Shown in pieces: positions 26,862 to 36,208 of a stretch of DNA of 64,000 nt. The notes beneath the pieces were generated by a model that was not told where the DNA came from, ran no database searches, and worked only from the letters and a program-made list of their open reading frames with translations. The position numbers and the translations under genes are program-made. The DNA comes from SHVZ01 sp044223515 (lineage in GTDB: Bacteria; Pseudomonadota; Alphaproteobacteria; SHVZ01). How positions within the stretch are numbered: position 1 is the first letter of the stretch; every line of letters starts with the position of its first letter. The stretch covers positions 25,653 to 89,652 of the forward strand of contig JBGALV010000005.1 of the NCBI GenBank assembly GCA_044223515.1. Reading direction: 5' to 3'.

Positions 26862-28652
26862 GTGGCCGCCTCGATCGATCGCCCGCCGAGCCGGAACATG
26901 GGCGCCTTGCGCCCGCTCTGGCCGTTCCTCAAGCCTTATCGGCTTCGCATCGTCGGCGCCGGCTTCTTCCTGCTGGTCGCGGCGGCGACCGTGCTCGGCC
27001 TCGGCTGGGCGCTCCGCCACCTGATCGACGACGGGCTTGCCGGCGGCAACGCCCAGCTTCTCGACCGCACGGTGATCGCGCTTCTTGGCGTCGTCGCGGT
27101 CGCGGCCTTCGCCACCTTCGGGCGCTTCTACCTCGTTACCTGGATCGGCGAGCGGATCGTCGCCGACCTCCGCAGCGCCGTCTATGCGCGCGTCCTGGCG
27201 CTGAGCCCCGGCTTCTACGAGGTGACGCGCACCGCCGAGATCATCACGCGGCTCACCACCGACACGACGCTGGTGCAGACGGTGGTCGGGTCCTCGGCCT
27301 CGGTCACGCTCCGCAACATGCTGATCGTGATCGGTGCGACGGCGATGATGGCGATCACCAGCACCAAGCTCACGCTGATGGCGCTGGCGGTGATCCCGCT
27401 CGTCCTGGTGCCGATCCTGGCTTTCGGCCGTCATGTCCGCCGCTTGAGCCGCGAGAGCCAGGACCGTGTCGCCGATGTCGGCGCCTATGTCGACGAAAGC
27501 CTGGGCGCGATCCGCACGGTACAGGCTTTCACCCACGAGCCTCTCGACCGCAGTCGGTTCTCGACGCGGGTGGAAGAGGCCTTCGACGTCGCCATCCGGC
27601 GGACCTCGATGCGTGCGATCCTGACCGCGATCGTGATCCTGCTGGTCTTCGGCTCGGTGGCACTGGTGCTGTGGGTCGGCGGCCACGACATGCTTGCCGG
27701 CCGCATCACGGCGGGCGCGCTGTCCTCGTTCGTCTTCTACGCGATCCTGGCGGCCTCGTCGGCGGGTGCAATCAGCGAGGTGGTCGGCGACCTCCAGCGC
27801 GCCGCCGGCGCGATGGAGCGCATCATCGAGCTGCTGAAGACCGAGCCCGCGGTGCAGGCGCCATCCTCGCCGACGCCGCTGCCGGTTCCGGCGGAAGGCC
27901 GAGTCGCCTTCGAGGGCGTGCGCTTCCATTATCCGTCGCGTCCGGATCGGGCGGCGCTCGAGGGCCTCACCTTCGAGGTGAAGCCGGGCGAGCGGGTGGC
28001 GCTGGTGGGACCATCCGGTGCGGGCAAGACCACGGTCTTCCAGCTTCTGCTCCGCTTCTACGATCCCGATGGCGGGGTCGTCCGGCTCGACGGGGTGGCG
28101 TTGCCCGAGGCCGATCCGGCCGACATACGCAGGCGCATCGGCCTGGTGCCGCAGGAGCCGGCGATCTTTTCGGCCGATGCCTGGGAGAACATCCGCTACG
28201 GCCGGCCGGAGGCGACGGACGAGGAGGTTCGTGCCGCGGCGGTCGCCGCCCACGCGGCCGAATTCCTCGACCGCCTGCCGGAGGGGTTCAGGACCTTCCT
28301 CGGCGAGAAGGGCGTGCGTCTTTCCGGCGGCCAGCGCCAGCGGCTTGCGATCGCGCGGGCGATCCTCCGCGACGCGCCCGTTCTGCTGCTCGACGAGGCG
28401 ACCAGCGCGCTCGACGCCGAGAGCGAACGCGCAGTCCAGGATGCGCTCGACAAGCTGATGGCGGGCCGCACGACGCTGGTGATCGCGCACCGCCTCGCCA
28501 CCGTGCAGAAGGCAGACCGCATCATCGTCATCGATCAGGGCCGGGTCGTCGCGACCGGGACCCACGACGAGCTGGTGAAGCAGGGAGGTCTCTACGCGCG
28601 GCTCGCGGCCCTGCAGTTCGACCGGCCCAGGCTCGAGCCGACTGCCGGCTAA
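26862..28652 (+). CDS. ABC transporter, fused permease and ATPase (MsbA/ABCB half-transporter type)
   Basis: 596 residues from a GTG start; ATG 26898 is a possible later start. The first about 320 residues hold six membrane helices (for example VGAGFFLLVAAATVLGLGWA, AIVILLVFGSVALVLWVGG). The ATPase domain has Walker A GPSGAGKTT, signature LSGGQRQR, Walker B VLLLDEATSALD and switch His in IAHRL. It should work as a homodimeric exporter of lipid, drug or peptide. The substrate is unknown. The ORF ends in a CTAA tetramer shared with the stop of the convergent ligase gene. Confidence 0.92.
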   Translation: MAASIDRPPSRNMGALRPLWPFLKPYRLRIVGAGFFLLVAAATVLGLGWALRHLIDDGLAGGNAQLLDRTVIALLGVVAVAAFATFGRFYLVTWIGERIVADLRSAVYARVLALSPGFYEVTRTAEIITRLTTDTTLVQTVVGSSASVTLRNMLIVIGATAMMAITSTKLTLMALAVIPLVLVPILAFGRHVRRLSRESQDRVADVGAYVDESLGAIRTVQAFTHEPLDRSRFSTRVEEAFDVAIRRTSMRAILTAIVILLVFGSVALVLWVGGHDMLAGRITAGALSSFVFYAILAASSAGAISEVVGDLQRAAGAMERIIELLKTEPAVQAPSSPTPLPVPAEGRVAFEGVRFHYPSRPDRAALEGLTFEVKPGERVALVGPSGAGKTTVFQLLLRFYDPDGGVVRLDGVALPEADPADIRRRIGLVPQEPAIFSADAWENIRYGRPEATDEEVRAAAVAAHAAEFLDRLPEGFRTFLGEKGVRLSGGQRQRLAIARAILRDAPVLLLDEATSALDAESERAVQDALDKLMAGRTTLVIAHRLATVQKADRIIVIDQGRVVATGTHDELVKQGGLYARLAALQFDRPRLEPTAG

Positions 28653-29782
28653 AGCCCGGCGACGGTCTCCTCGACCAGCCAGCCAACCACCCGCTTCAGC
28701 GCCTCGGCCGGTGCCGCACCGGCGGCGACCGCGTCCCGGTAGACCTGCCGTTGCCGGTCGGCCGAGGTGCCGCGCTCGAGGATCGAGCGGGCGTGGGCGA
28801 CCTCGCTCTCGCAGCCGAAATGCGCCGCGTCGGGAGCGATCAGCTCGAGGATCTCCTCCAGCAGGTCGCGATAGGGCACGACGATGCCCTTGCCGAAATC
28901 GACCATGCCTTCGTGATGGCCGTAACGCTGCGCCCGCCAGCGGTTCTCGTAGACCAGCATCCTGGCGTAGATCCGCCAGCGCTGGTTCGAGCGGCGGAGC
29001 CTCCACAGCATGCGCAGCAGGCAGCGATAGAGCGCGGCGATCGCGATGCCGTCGTCGAGGCGGGTGCAGACGTCGGTGATGCGCATCTCGAGCGTCGGGA
29101 AGCGGGCCGACGCCCTGATGTCCCACCAGAGCTTGCTCGCGTCCTCGATCAGGCCCGCCTGCACCAGGATCTGGATGTGGCGCTGATACTCGCCCCAGCT
29201 GGCGAAGGCTTCGGGAAGGCCGGTGCGCGGTAGCTCCTGGAACACGCTGATCCGGTAGGACTTGAGCCCGGTGTCCTCGCCGCGCCAGAACGGCGAGGAA
29301 GTGGAGAGCGCCAGCAGGTGGGGCAGGAAATAGGCGACCTGGCTCATCAGGTCGATGCGCAGGTCCTCGTCCTCGATGCCGACATGGACGTGCATCCCGC
29401 AGATGACGAGCCGCCGGGCGACGCCCTGGAGGTCGCGGGCGAGCTGGACGTAGCGCTCGCGCTCGCTGTGCTTGACGTCACCCCAGTCGGCGAAGGGATG
29501 GGTGGAGGCGGCGATCGGCGCGAGGCCGTGCTCGTCTGCGAGCTCGGCGACCGTGCGACGAAGTTCGACCAGCTCGCCCCGCGCCTCGGCGAGGGTGGCA
29601 CATTTGCGGGTCGCGACCTCGATCTGGGACTTGAGGAACTCGGGCATCGCCCGCTCGCCGAGCCGCTGCTGGGCGGAGGCCAGCATGGCCGGCGGCGGCT
29701 CGATCGCCAGCGCGCCGGTGGCGCGCTCGACCAGATGGTACTCTTCCTCGATGCCGAGGGTGAAGCTCGGTTCGGCGGGCAT
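28649..29782 (-). CDS. Carboxylate-amine ligase, YbdK / glutamate-cysteine ligase type 2 family
   Basis: 377 residues, the normal YbdK length. The start FTLGIEEEYHLV, ICGMHVHVGIED, PHLLALSTSSPFWRGEDTGLKSYR and TLEMRITDVCTRLDD are diagnostic of the GCS2 superfamily and hold the ATP/metal-binding Glu and His residues. Family members ligate an amine to the gamma-carboxyl of glutamate or related acids; most are weak glutamate-cysteine ligases with unknown physiological role. A single gene, convergent with the ABC exporter and divergent from a histidine kinase. Confidence 0.9.
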   Translation of the reverse strand: MPAEPSFTLGIEEEYHLVERATGALAIEPPPAMLASAQQRLGERAMPEFLKSQIEVATRKCATLAEARGELVELRRTVAELADEHGLAPIAASTHPFADWGDVKHSERERYVQLARDLQGVARRLVICGMHVHVGIEDEDLRIDLMSQVAYFLPHLLALSTSSPFWRGEDTGLKSYRISVFQELPRTGLPEAFASWGEYQRHIQILVQAGLIEDASKLWWDIRASARFPTLEMRITDVCTRLDDGIAIAALYRCLLRMLWRLRRSNQRWRIYARMLVYENRWRAQRYGHHEGMVDFGKGIVVPYRDLLEEILELIAPDAAHFGCESEVAHARSILERGTSADRQRQVYRDAVAAGAAPAEALKRVVGWLVEETVAGL

Positions 29783-29850
29783 GCTCCCGGAACGCTATCA
29801 GAAGCTCGCCGGCTGTCGCCACCGGCCCACCCGGTCGGTGCTTTCTCCGC

Positions 29851-29865
29851 TTAATTCTTTGTTAA
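29851..29865. promoter_or_regulatory. Perfect CtrA-type box upstream of a histidine kinase
   Basis: TTAA (29851-29854) and TTAA (29862-29865) are separated by exactly seven bases, matching the alphaproteobacterial CtrA consensus TTAA-N7-TTAA. It is centred about 42 bp upstream of the kinase start (29900) and about 76 bp upstream of the divergent YbdK-type gene (29782), in an otherwise GC-rich gap. Confidence 0.6.
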
Positions 29866-29899
29866 CGCTGCCCGGCGAGCTTGTAGCGTAAGAGGGGAG

Positions 29900-31630
29900 A
29901 TGCAGCGCTTCGAGCGAATCGTCCATTGGATGGATTGGCGCCTGGCCGTTCGGCAGCGGGCGTCGCTGGGCGTACTCGGCCTGATCATCGTCCTCGCCGT
30001 CCTGATGGGAGCGATCGCGACCGCGACATGGCTGCGCGAGGGCGCGGTCGCGGATCAACGCCTCCGCCTCGACGACGTCGCGACCGTGCTCGCCCAGCAC
30101 GCCTCCCGTACCGCCGACAGCGTCGATCTCGTTCTCGGCATCCTCGCCGAGCGCATCGCGGGAAGCTTGCCCGAGATCGCCGAGGACGCGGCCGAGATGC
30201 GCCAGCTGCTGCGCGATCATGTCGCCGGGCAGCCCTACATCCGTTCGGTCCTCTTCCTTGACTCCGACGGCATCGGCCGGGGCGACTCCGAGGCGTCGCC
30301 TGCGCGTCCGATCGACGCGTCGGACCGGCCCTATTTCCTCCAGCACGTCGTCCAGCCCGGACGCGACCTGTATATCGCCACGCCCGTCTGGAGCCGTGTC
30401 TCGAACCAGTGGACCGTGGTCCTGAGCCGGCGCGTCCAGTCTGCCGACGGCACGTTCCACGGCGTCGTCGCCGCCGGTCTCGACCCTGGCGTCTTCTCGG
30501 ATTTCTATCGCGATCTCTCGATCGGCGGCATGAGCACGATGTCCCTGATGCGCAGCGACGGGATCCTGATCGCCCGGCATCCGAGCGAGAACGCGCTGAT
30601 GGCGGCGCCCGTCTCGATCGAGAGCGAGACCGACCCGCGTCGCGTGGTCTCGGCGATCCGGACGGTCGACCGATACCCGCTCATCGTGATGATCACGATG
30701 TCGCTGAAGGCCGCGCTCGCCGGGTGGGAGCACCAGGTCATGGTGATCGGCGGCGCGACGCTCGTCACCTTGATCTTCGTCGGGGTGGTCGGCTTCTTCC
30801 TGCTCGACCAGTCCGATCGCCTGGAGAAGACGGTCGGTGCGCTCGCTTCCGCCCGGGACGAGGCGATCCGCGCCCGGCTTCGCGAGGAGGATGCCGGTCG
30901 CGCCAAGTCGACCTTCCTCGCCAACACCAGCCACGAGCTGAGGACGCCGCTCAACGCGATCCTCGGTTTCTCGGAGGTTCTGCGCGACGGCCACGTCGGC
31001 ATCCTCGAGCCCAAGCAGCGAGGCTACGCGGCCAGCATCCACGATGCCGGAACCCATCTGCTCGGCCTGATCAGCGATCTCCTCGACATGGCAAAGATCG
31101 AGGCGGGCGAAGTACGGCTGCGCGAGACCGTCGTCGATCTTGGCGACGTCATTGCCGACGGCATCAAGCTGACTGCGGGCCGTGCGACCGATCGCGGCAT
31201 CGTCGTGATTCCCAAGGTCGAGGGCGGCTCGATCGCGATCCGCGGCGACGCCCAGCGCCTCCGGCAAATCACCCTCAACCTGCTCTCGAACGCGATCAAG
31301 TTCACGCCGGCCGGGGGGCGTGTCTGGGTCGAGGCGGTGATCGATCCCGGCGGCCGCCCGACGCTGACCGTCAGCGATACCGGCATCGGCATGTCGCCCG
31401 AAGAGATCGAGGTGGCGCTGACGCCCTTCCGCCAGGTCGAAAGCCCGCTGACGCGCGAGCACGACGGGACCGGCCTCGGCCTGCCAATCGTCAAGGCGCT
31501 GATCGAGCTGCACGGTGGCTATCTCAAGATCGAGAGCGAGCGCGGCATCGGTTCGCGCGTGACGATAAGCCTGCCGGCGTCGAGGCTGACCGGCGGATCG
31601 CCGGCGGACATCAGGGCGGCCGCCACCTAG
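29900..31630 (+). CDS. Membrane sensor histidine kinase with periplasmic PDC/Cache-type sensor
   Basis: 576 residues; GAGGGGAG precedes the ATG. Order: membrane helix at about 27-45, a periplasmic double-Cache-like domain to about 270 (PYFLQHVVQPGRDLYIATPVWSR-type strands), a second helix (VMVIGGATLVTLIFVGVVGF), a short linker, HisKA with phospho-acceptor His345 (NTSHELRTPLNAILG), and HATPase with N-box NLLSNAIKF, DTGIGMS and GTGLGLPIV. There is no receiver domain and no response regulator nearby, so its partner is encoded elsewhere. A perfect CtrA box sits upstream, which suggests cell-cycle or motility-linked expression. Confidence 0.93.
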   Translation: MQRFERIVHWMDWRLAVRQRASLGVLGLIIVLAVLMGAIATATWLREGAVADQRLRLDDVATVLAQHASRTADSVDLVLGILAERIAGSLPEIAEDAAEMRQLLRDHVAGQPYIRSVLFLDSDGIGRGDSEASPARPIDASDRPYFLQHVVQPGRDLYIATPVWSRVSNQWTVVLSRRVQSADGTFHGVVAAGLDPGVFSDFYRDLSIGGMSTMSLMRSDGILIARHPSENALMAAPVSIESETDPRRVVSAIRTVDRYPLIVMITMSLKAALAGWEHQVMVIGGATLVTLIFVGVVGFFLLDQSDRLEKTVGALASARDEAIRARLREEDAGRAKSTFLANTSHELRTPLNAILGFSEVLRDGHVGILEPKQRGYAASIHDAGTHLLGLISDLLDMAKIEAGEVRLRETVVDLGDVIADGIKLTAGRATDRGIVVIPKVEGGSIAIRGDAQRLRQITLNLLSNAIKFTPAGGRVWVEAVIDPGGRPTLTVSDTGIGMSPEEIEVALTPFRQVESPLTREHDGTGLGLPIVKALIELHGGYLKIESERGIGSRVTISLPASRLTGGSPADIRAAAT

Positions 31631-31706
31631 CGGTGCTTGTCAAAGCCGCCGCCGCCGCCCACTCTCGGCGGCGAACGATCTCGGTCGAGAAAGCCTGGGA
31701 GGCCCG

Positions 31707-32540
31707 ATGTTCCAGCCCGATCTGCTCAAGGGAAAGCGTATCCTCGTCACCGGCGGCGGCAGCGGGCTCGGCAAGAGCATGGGCCGGCGCTTCGTCGAGC
31801 TCGGTGCGGAGCTGCTGATCTGCGGCCGGCGCAAGGAGGTCCTGGCCGAGACCGCGGCCGAGCTCAAGGTCGGTAACCGGGCGGTCGGTACTCACTCGGT
31901 CGACATAAGAGATCCCGATGCGGTCGAAAAGATGATGGACTGGGCCTTCGACGGCGGTCCGATCGACGTGCTGGTCAACAACGCCGCAGGCAACTTCATC
32001 GCCAAGACCGAGACGCTGTCGCATCGCGCCGTCGACTCGGTCCTCGGCATCGTTCTCCATGGGACGACCTACGTCACGCTCGCCGCCGGCCGGCGCTGGA
32101 TCGCCTCCGGTCATAAGGGAACGGTGCTCTCCATCCTCGCGACATACGCCTGGACCGGCTCTCCCTATGTGGTGCCGAGCGCGATGGCCAAGGCCGGCGT
32201 CCTGGCACTGATGCAGAGCCTCGCGGTCGAATGGGGCGGGAAGGGGATCCGCACCGTCTCGATCGCGCCAGGCCCGTTCCCGACCAAGGGCGCCTGGGAC
32301 CGGCTGGTGCCGCCGTCGATGGTGGACCAGTGGGAAAGGGCGGGCCCGATGAAGCGAGTCGGCGAGCACATCGAGCTCGCCAACCTGGCCAGCTACCTGG
32401 TTTCGGACATGGCCGGCTACATCAACGGCGACTGCATCACCATCGACGGCGGCCGCTGGCTGCAGGGTGCCTCGATGTTCCACCACCTCTCCGAGCTCAG
32501 CGAAGAGCAGTGGGCGGCGATGCGCCCGAAGAGGGGCTAG
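31707..32540 (+). CDS. SDR-family oxidoreductase, 2,4-dienoyl-CoA reductase-like
   Basis: 277 residues. NADP-type glycine motif VTGGGSGLGKSMG, then NNAAGNF and PSAMAKAGVLALMQSLAVEWG. The classical Tyr of YxxxK is replaced by Ser before the conserved Lys (SAMAKAG), which is the pattern of the 2,4-dienoyl-CoA reductase subgroup, as is the C-terminal SYLVSDMAGYINGDCITIDGGRWL. Likely acts on an enoyl-CoA or related thioester. It stands 76 bp after the kinase gene and shares a CTAG tetramer at the stop with convergent mtnA. Confidence 0.85.
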   Translation: MFQPDLLKGKRILVTGGGSGLGKSMGRRFVELGAELLICGRRKEVLAETAAELKVGNRAVGTHSVDIRDPDAVEKMMDWAFDGGPIDVLVNNAAGNFIAKTETLSHRAVDSVLGIVLHGTTYVTLAAGRRWIASGHKGTVLSILATYAWTGSPYVVPSAMAKAGVLALMQSLAVEWGGKGIRTVSIAPGPFPTKGAWDRLVPPSMVDQWERAGPMKRVGEHIELANLASYLVSDMAGYINGDCITIDGGRWLQGASMFHHLSELSEEQWAAMRPKRG

Positions 32541-33628
32541 CGCCGCTCCGGGAAAAGGCCCAGCAGCCCTTCCTTGCTGGCGGCCGCGACGCCGCGCTCG
32601 GTCACGAGTCCGGTGACCAGGCGGGCCGGCGTCACGTCGAAGCCGTAGTTCACCACCGGCGATCCGTCCGGGATCACCTGCACGGTGGCGATGCGGCCAT
32701 CGTCGGTGCGTCCGGTGACCCGCGAGACCTCGGCACCGTCGCGCTCCTCGATCGGCACTTCCTTGACGCCGTTCCTGATCGTCCAGTCGATCGTCGGCGA
32801 GGGCAGGCAGACATAGAACGGCACGCCGTTGTCCTTGGCGGCGAGCGCCTTCAGGTAGGTGCCGATCTTGTTGCAGACGTCGCCTTCCGACGTCGTGCGG
32901 TCGGTGCCGACGAAGCAGAGGTCGACATGGCCGTGCTGCATCAGGTGGCCGCCGGTGTTGTCGACGATCACGGTGTGGTCGACGCCGTGGTTGTTGAGCT
33001 CCCACGCGGTGAGGCCGGCACCCTGGTTGCGAGGCCGCGTCTCGTCGACCCAGACATGGATCGGGATGCCGGCCTCGTGGGCGAGATAGATCGGTGCCGT
33101 GGCGGTGCCCCAGTCGACCGTCGCGAGCCAGCCGGCGTTGCAGTGGGTCAGGATGTTGACGGTCTTGCCCGGCTTTCTCGCCGCGACCTGCCTGATCAGG
33201 TCGAGCCCGTGCATGCCGATCGACTTGTTGATCGCCACGTCCTCGTCGCAGATCTCGGCGGCGCGGATCCAGGCCGCGGCGGCCCGGTCCCCGGGCGCCA
33301 GCGGCACCATCTTCGCGCGAACGTCGTCGAGCGCCCAGCGGAGGTTGATCGCGGTCGGGCGTGTCGCCAGCAACACGTCGTAGGCCTTGGCGAGGCCGGC
33401 ATCCGACGGATCGGCCTTGAGCGCCAGCGCCATGCCGTAGGCAGCGGTGGCGCCGATCAGCGGTGCGCCGCGGATCAGCATGGCGCGGATCGCGTGCGCC
33501 GCCTCGTCCAGCGTTTCGAGCCGGGTGGTGGCGAAGGAATGCGGCAGCCTGGTCTGGTCGATGACCTCGACGGCACGGCCGTCCGCGCTCGGCCAGATCG
33601 TCCGCCGGTGAACGCTGCCGACCTTCAT
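32537..33628 (-). CDS. mtnA: S-methyl-5-thioribose-1-phosphate isomerase
   Basis: 363 residues, family-typical. The sequence shows MLIRGAPLIGATAAYG near residue 45, ILTHCNAGWLATVD (catalytic Cys region), VDNTGGHLMQHG with the catalytic Asp in CFVGTDRT, and NYGFDVTPARLVTGLVTERGV at the end. It isomerises methylthioribose-1-phosphate to methylthioribulose-1-phosphate in methionine salvage. GAGGAG precedes the ATG. No other salvage gene (mtnK, mtnB, mtnD) is in the window; the enzyme may instead serve a methylthioribulose shunt. Confidence 0.93.
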   Translation of the reverse strand: MKVGSVHRRTIWPSADGRAVEVIDQTRLPHSFATTRLETLDEAAHAIRAMLIRGAPLIGATAAYGMALALKADPSDAGLAKAYDVLLATRPTAINLRWALDDVRAKMVPLAPGDRAAAAWIRAAEICDEDVAINKSIGMHGLDLIRQVAARKPGKTVNILTHCNAGWLATVDWGTATAPIYLAHEAGIPIHVWVDETRPRNQGAGLTAWELNNHGVDHTVIVDNTGGHLMQHGHVDLCFVGTDRTTSEGDVCNKIGTYLKALAAKDNGVPFYVCLPSPTIDWTIRNGVKEVPIEERDGAEVSRVTGRTDDGRIATVQVIPDGSPVVNYGFDVTPARLVTGLVTERGVAAASKEGLLGLFPERR

Positions 33629-33691
33629 GGGATGCTCCTCGGCCTCGAAAGGCCGCGACCATAAGCGCCGCCGCCTGGCGGTGCAATCGCG

Positions 33692-34258
33692 TCAGGACAT
33701 GCGCGAGGTGGTCTGCTCAGGCACTTCGCCGGTCAGCGCATAAGGCTCGGTATAGGCGACTACGAACCGGGGCTCGCCGGCATCGTCGGCAAAAGGCATC
33801 AGCAGGCGCTCGAGCAGGGCCACCGTCCGCATCTGGACCGGCCGGTGGACGACGTAGAGGGGACGCCCGAGCTCGAGGCAGCGGTCGTACTTGGCGGCGA
33901 AGAAGGGCGCGATCGGGCCGGCGACCTCGCGGAGGCGGTGGCCGGTCAGGTCGCGGCCGAACTGCTCCGCCGCCTTGGTGCCGTGCAGGCGGTAGAGATA
34001 GTCGCCGTCCTCCAGGCGCTCGAGGATCATCAGGGTGCCGAGCGCCTGCGGGTGGTCGAGCGGGTCGAAGTCGCGCTTGGCCGGCAGCGACGCCGCGCCG
34101 CGCTTCTCCGACCAGTAGCGGTGGAGGTCGTGGATCAGCGGGTTCGCGATGGTCTCGCGGCTGACTTCGGCGGTCTCCCGGTAGCGGATCCCGGCCAGCT
34201 CTTCCGTCAGGTCGTCGGTCAACGCGTCAGGCCCTCCCTGGCGGGCGCAGATCGGCAT
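33692..34258 (-). CDS. PAS-domain protein, unknown function
   Basis: 188 residues, no signal peptide. Residues about 45-170 resemble the small PAS-like domain common in Rhodospirillales genomes: LHRYWSEKRGAASLPAKRDFDPLDHPQALGTLMILE, DYLYRLHGTKAAEQFGRDLTGHRLREV. No output domain is attached, so it would act by protein interaction or as a ligand-binding sensor. The exact start is uncertain because the N-terminus is not conserved-looking. It lies 58 bp downstream of the ABC permease genes on the same strand. Confidence 0.7.
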   Translation of the reverse strand: MPICARQGGPDALTDDLTEELAGIRYRETAEVSRETIANPLIHDLHRYWSEKRGAASLPAKRDFDPLDHPQALGTLMILERLEDGDYLYRLHGTKAAEQFGRDLTGHRLREVAGPIAPFFAAKYDRCLELGRPLYVVHRPVQMRTVALLERLLMPFADDAGEPRFVVAYTEPYALTGEVPEQTTSRMS

Positions 34259-34316
34259 TTCCCATCGACTTAAACGACGATGCTTTATTCCGGGTTAACG
34301 CCCCCGCCGCGACGGC

Positions 34317-35207
34317 TCAGGTCTTGAACCTTGGGTCGAACCAGTCCCGGAGGGAGTCGCCAAAGAGATTGAAGGCGAAGACCGCGAGGCTGATCGCGAG
34401 GCCCGGGAACAGGATCATCCACGGCGCCTCGCGGTAGAAGTCCGAGGCGTTGCCGGACAGCATCAGACCCCAGGCCGGCGTTGGCTCGGTGACGCCGAGG
34501 CCGAGGAAGGACAGCGACGCCTCGAGCAGGATCGCCTGCGCGATGTAGGCGGTCAGCATGATCAGGTAAGGCGCGGCCACGTTCGGCGCCATGTGCCGGA
34601 AGATGATGCGGCTGTTGCTGTAGCCGGCGGCGCGGGCGGCGTCGACATAGGGCATCTCCCGGACCGAGAGGGCGGCCGCGCGGATCACGCGCTCGACCTT
34701 CGGCAGGATCGGGATGGCGATCGCGACGATCAGGTTGATGTCGACGCCGCCGATCACGAACTTGCCGAGCATGGCCACCACGACCAGCGCCAGCACGATG
34801 AGCGGGAAGGAGAGGACGACGTCCACCAGTCCCTGGGTCACCAGATCGATCCTCCCGCCGAAATAGGCGGAGGCGACGCCGAGGGCCGCTCCCAGCGTGC
34901 AGCCTATCAACGAGGACAGGAAGCCGATCGTCAGCGCGGTGCGGGCGCCGTAGATGACGCGGGAGAGGATGTCGCGGCCGAAGGCGTCGGTGCCGAACCA
35001 GTGCTCGATGCTGGGCGGCGCCAGCATGGCCCCGAAGTCGAGCGCGACCGGGTCGTAGGGTGCGACCCACGGCGCGAACAGGCCGGCGCCGATCATCACG
35101 ACGATGACGACGAAGGCGATGGCGCCGAGCGGCTGGGCGATCGTGAAGGCGACCACCGGATGGCGGCGCTTCGGCAGCGCGTAGGTGATGGCGGGCGCCG
35201 TCGTCAT
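34317..35207 (-). CDS. Dipeptide/oligopeptide-type ABC transporter permease (DppC-like)
   Basis: 296 residues from the ATG at 35207; longer readings run through the next gene. About six membrane helices (PLGAIAFVVIVVMIGAGLF at the start). The inner-membrane permease motif GTDAFGRDILSRVIYGARTAL and the EAA-like loop AARAAGYSNSRIIFRHMAPN contact the ATPase. The start overlaps the stop of the DppB-like gene by one base (TGATG), so the two are coupled. Confidence 0.92.
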   Translation of the reverse strand: MTTAPAITYALPKRRHPVVAFTIAQPLGAIAFVVIVVMIGAGLFAPWVAPYDPVALDFGAMLAPPSIEHWFGTDAFGRDILSRVIYGARTALTIGFLSSLIGCTLGAALGVASAYFGGRIDLVTQGLVDVVLSFPLIVLALVVVAMLGKFVIGGVDINLIVAIAIPILPKVERVIRAAALSVREMPYVDAARAAGYSNSRIIFRHMAPNVAAPYLIMLTAYIAQAILLEASLSFLGLGVTEPTPAWGLMLSGNASDFYREAPWMILFPGLAISLAVFAFNLFGDSLRDWFDPRFKT

Positions 35208-36157
35208 CAGTAGCGGATCCGGGGATCGAGGGCGGCGTAGAGCACATCGACGATCAGGTTGACGGCGATGAAGATCGTGGCGATCAGCATCACCATGGTC
35301 TGGATCAGCGTGAAGTCGTTGCGCGAGACCGCCTGGACGAACAGCTTGCCGATGCCGTTCAGGTTGAACACCTGCTCGGTGACGACGAGGCCGCCGATCA
35401 GGAAGGCGAATTCGAGGCCGATCACCGTGATCGCCGGCAGGAGCGCGTTGCGCATCGCATGCCGGGAGACCACGAGCCGCTCGTAGACGCCCTTGGCGCG
35501 GGCGGTGCGAATGTAGTCTTCCTTCATCACCTCGATGATCGAGGAACGCACCATGCGCGCGACCACCGCGGCGTAGCGGTATCCGACCGCCGCCGCCGGC
35601 CAGATCAGCTGGGAGAGATTGGCGATCGGGTCGACGTAGATCGGCGTGTAGGTGATCGGCGGCAGCCAGTTGAAGAAGCCGAGCAGCGACAGGATCACCA
35701 GCATGCCGAGCCAGAACGACGGCACGGCGAGGCCCGCGATCGTGAACAATCTGATAACGTAGTCTATCCACGTATCCCGGAAGAGAGCCGAAAGCGTGCC
35801 CAAGGGTATCGCGATCAGCACCGCGATGATCGAGGCGATGATCGCGACCTCGATCGAAAGCTCGATGCGCGCGGAGATCTCCTCTGACACCGGCCTGTCG
35901 GTCCACATCGACTTGCCGAAGTCGAAGGTGGCCATGCCCTTCATCCAGTCGCCGAACTGGTTGATCAGCGGCTTGTCGAGGCCCATGCGCTTGCGCTCGG
36001 CCTCCAGCGTCTCGGCCGAGACCGTGCCGCCGTCGCCGCGGAGCTTCACCTCGACGATGTCGCCGGGGACGACGCGCAGCAGGAAGAAGATCAGCACCGC
36101 GACGCCGAACAGCGTCGGCACCATCATCAGCGTGCGGTTGGCGAGGTAGGAAAGCAT
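35207..36157 (-). CDS. Dipeptide/oligopeptide-type ABC transporter permease (DppB-like)
   Basis: 316 residues with about six membrane helices. It starts MLSYLANRTLMMVPTLFGVAV with LRVVPGD, typical of DppB, and carries the EAA loop YIRTARAKGVYERLVVSRHAMRN and the conserved FLIGGLVVTEQVFNLNGIG. Forms the transmembrane pore with the DppC-like subunit. It follows the binding-protein gene after 51 bp on the same strand. Confidence 0.93.
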   Translation of the reverse strand: MLSYLANRTLMMVPTLFGVAVLIFFLLRVVPGDIVEVKLRGDGGTVSAETLEAERKRMGLDKPLINQFGDWMKGMATFDFGKSMWTDRPVSEEISARIELSIEVAIIASIIAVLIAIPLGTLSALFRDTWIDYVIRLFTIAGLAVPSFWLGMLVILSLLGFFNWLPPITYTPIYVDPIANLSQLIWPAAAVGYRYAAVVARMVRSSIIEVMKEDYIRTARAKGVYERLVVSRHAMRNALLPAITVIGLEFAFLIGGLVVTEQVFNLNGIGKLFVQAVSRNDFTLIQTMVMLIATIFIAVNLIVDVLYAALDPRIRY

Positions 36158-36208
36158 CGCTTGCGGAACCGCCCCCGCCCCGTCGGGACGAGGGCGTTCC
36201 TTTTCCGT

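Noticed and set aside
26655..29126. 823-codon minus-strand open frame
   Set aside because: It lies antisense to the ABC exporter and frataxin, is rich in Arg/Gly/His without domain structure, and is a shadow of high-GC codon bias.
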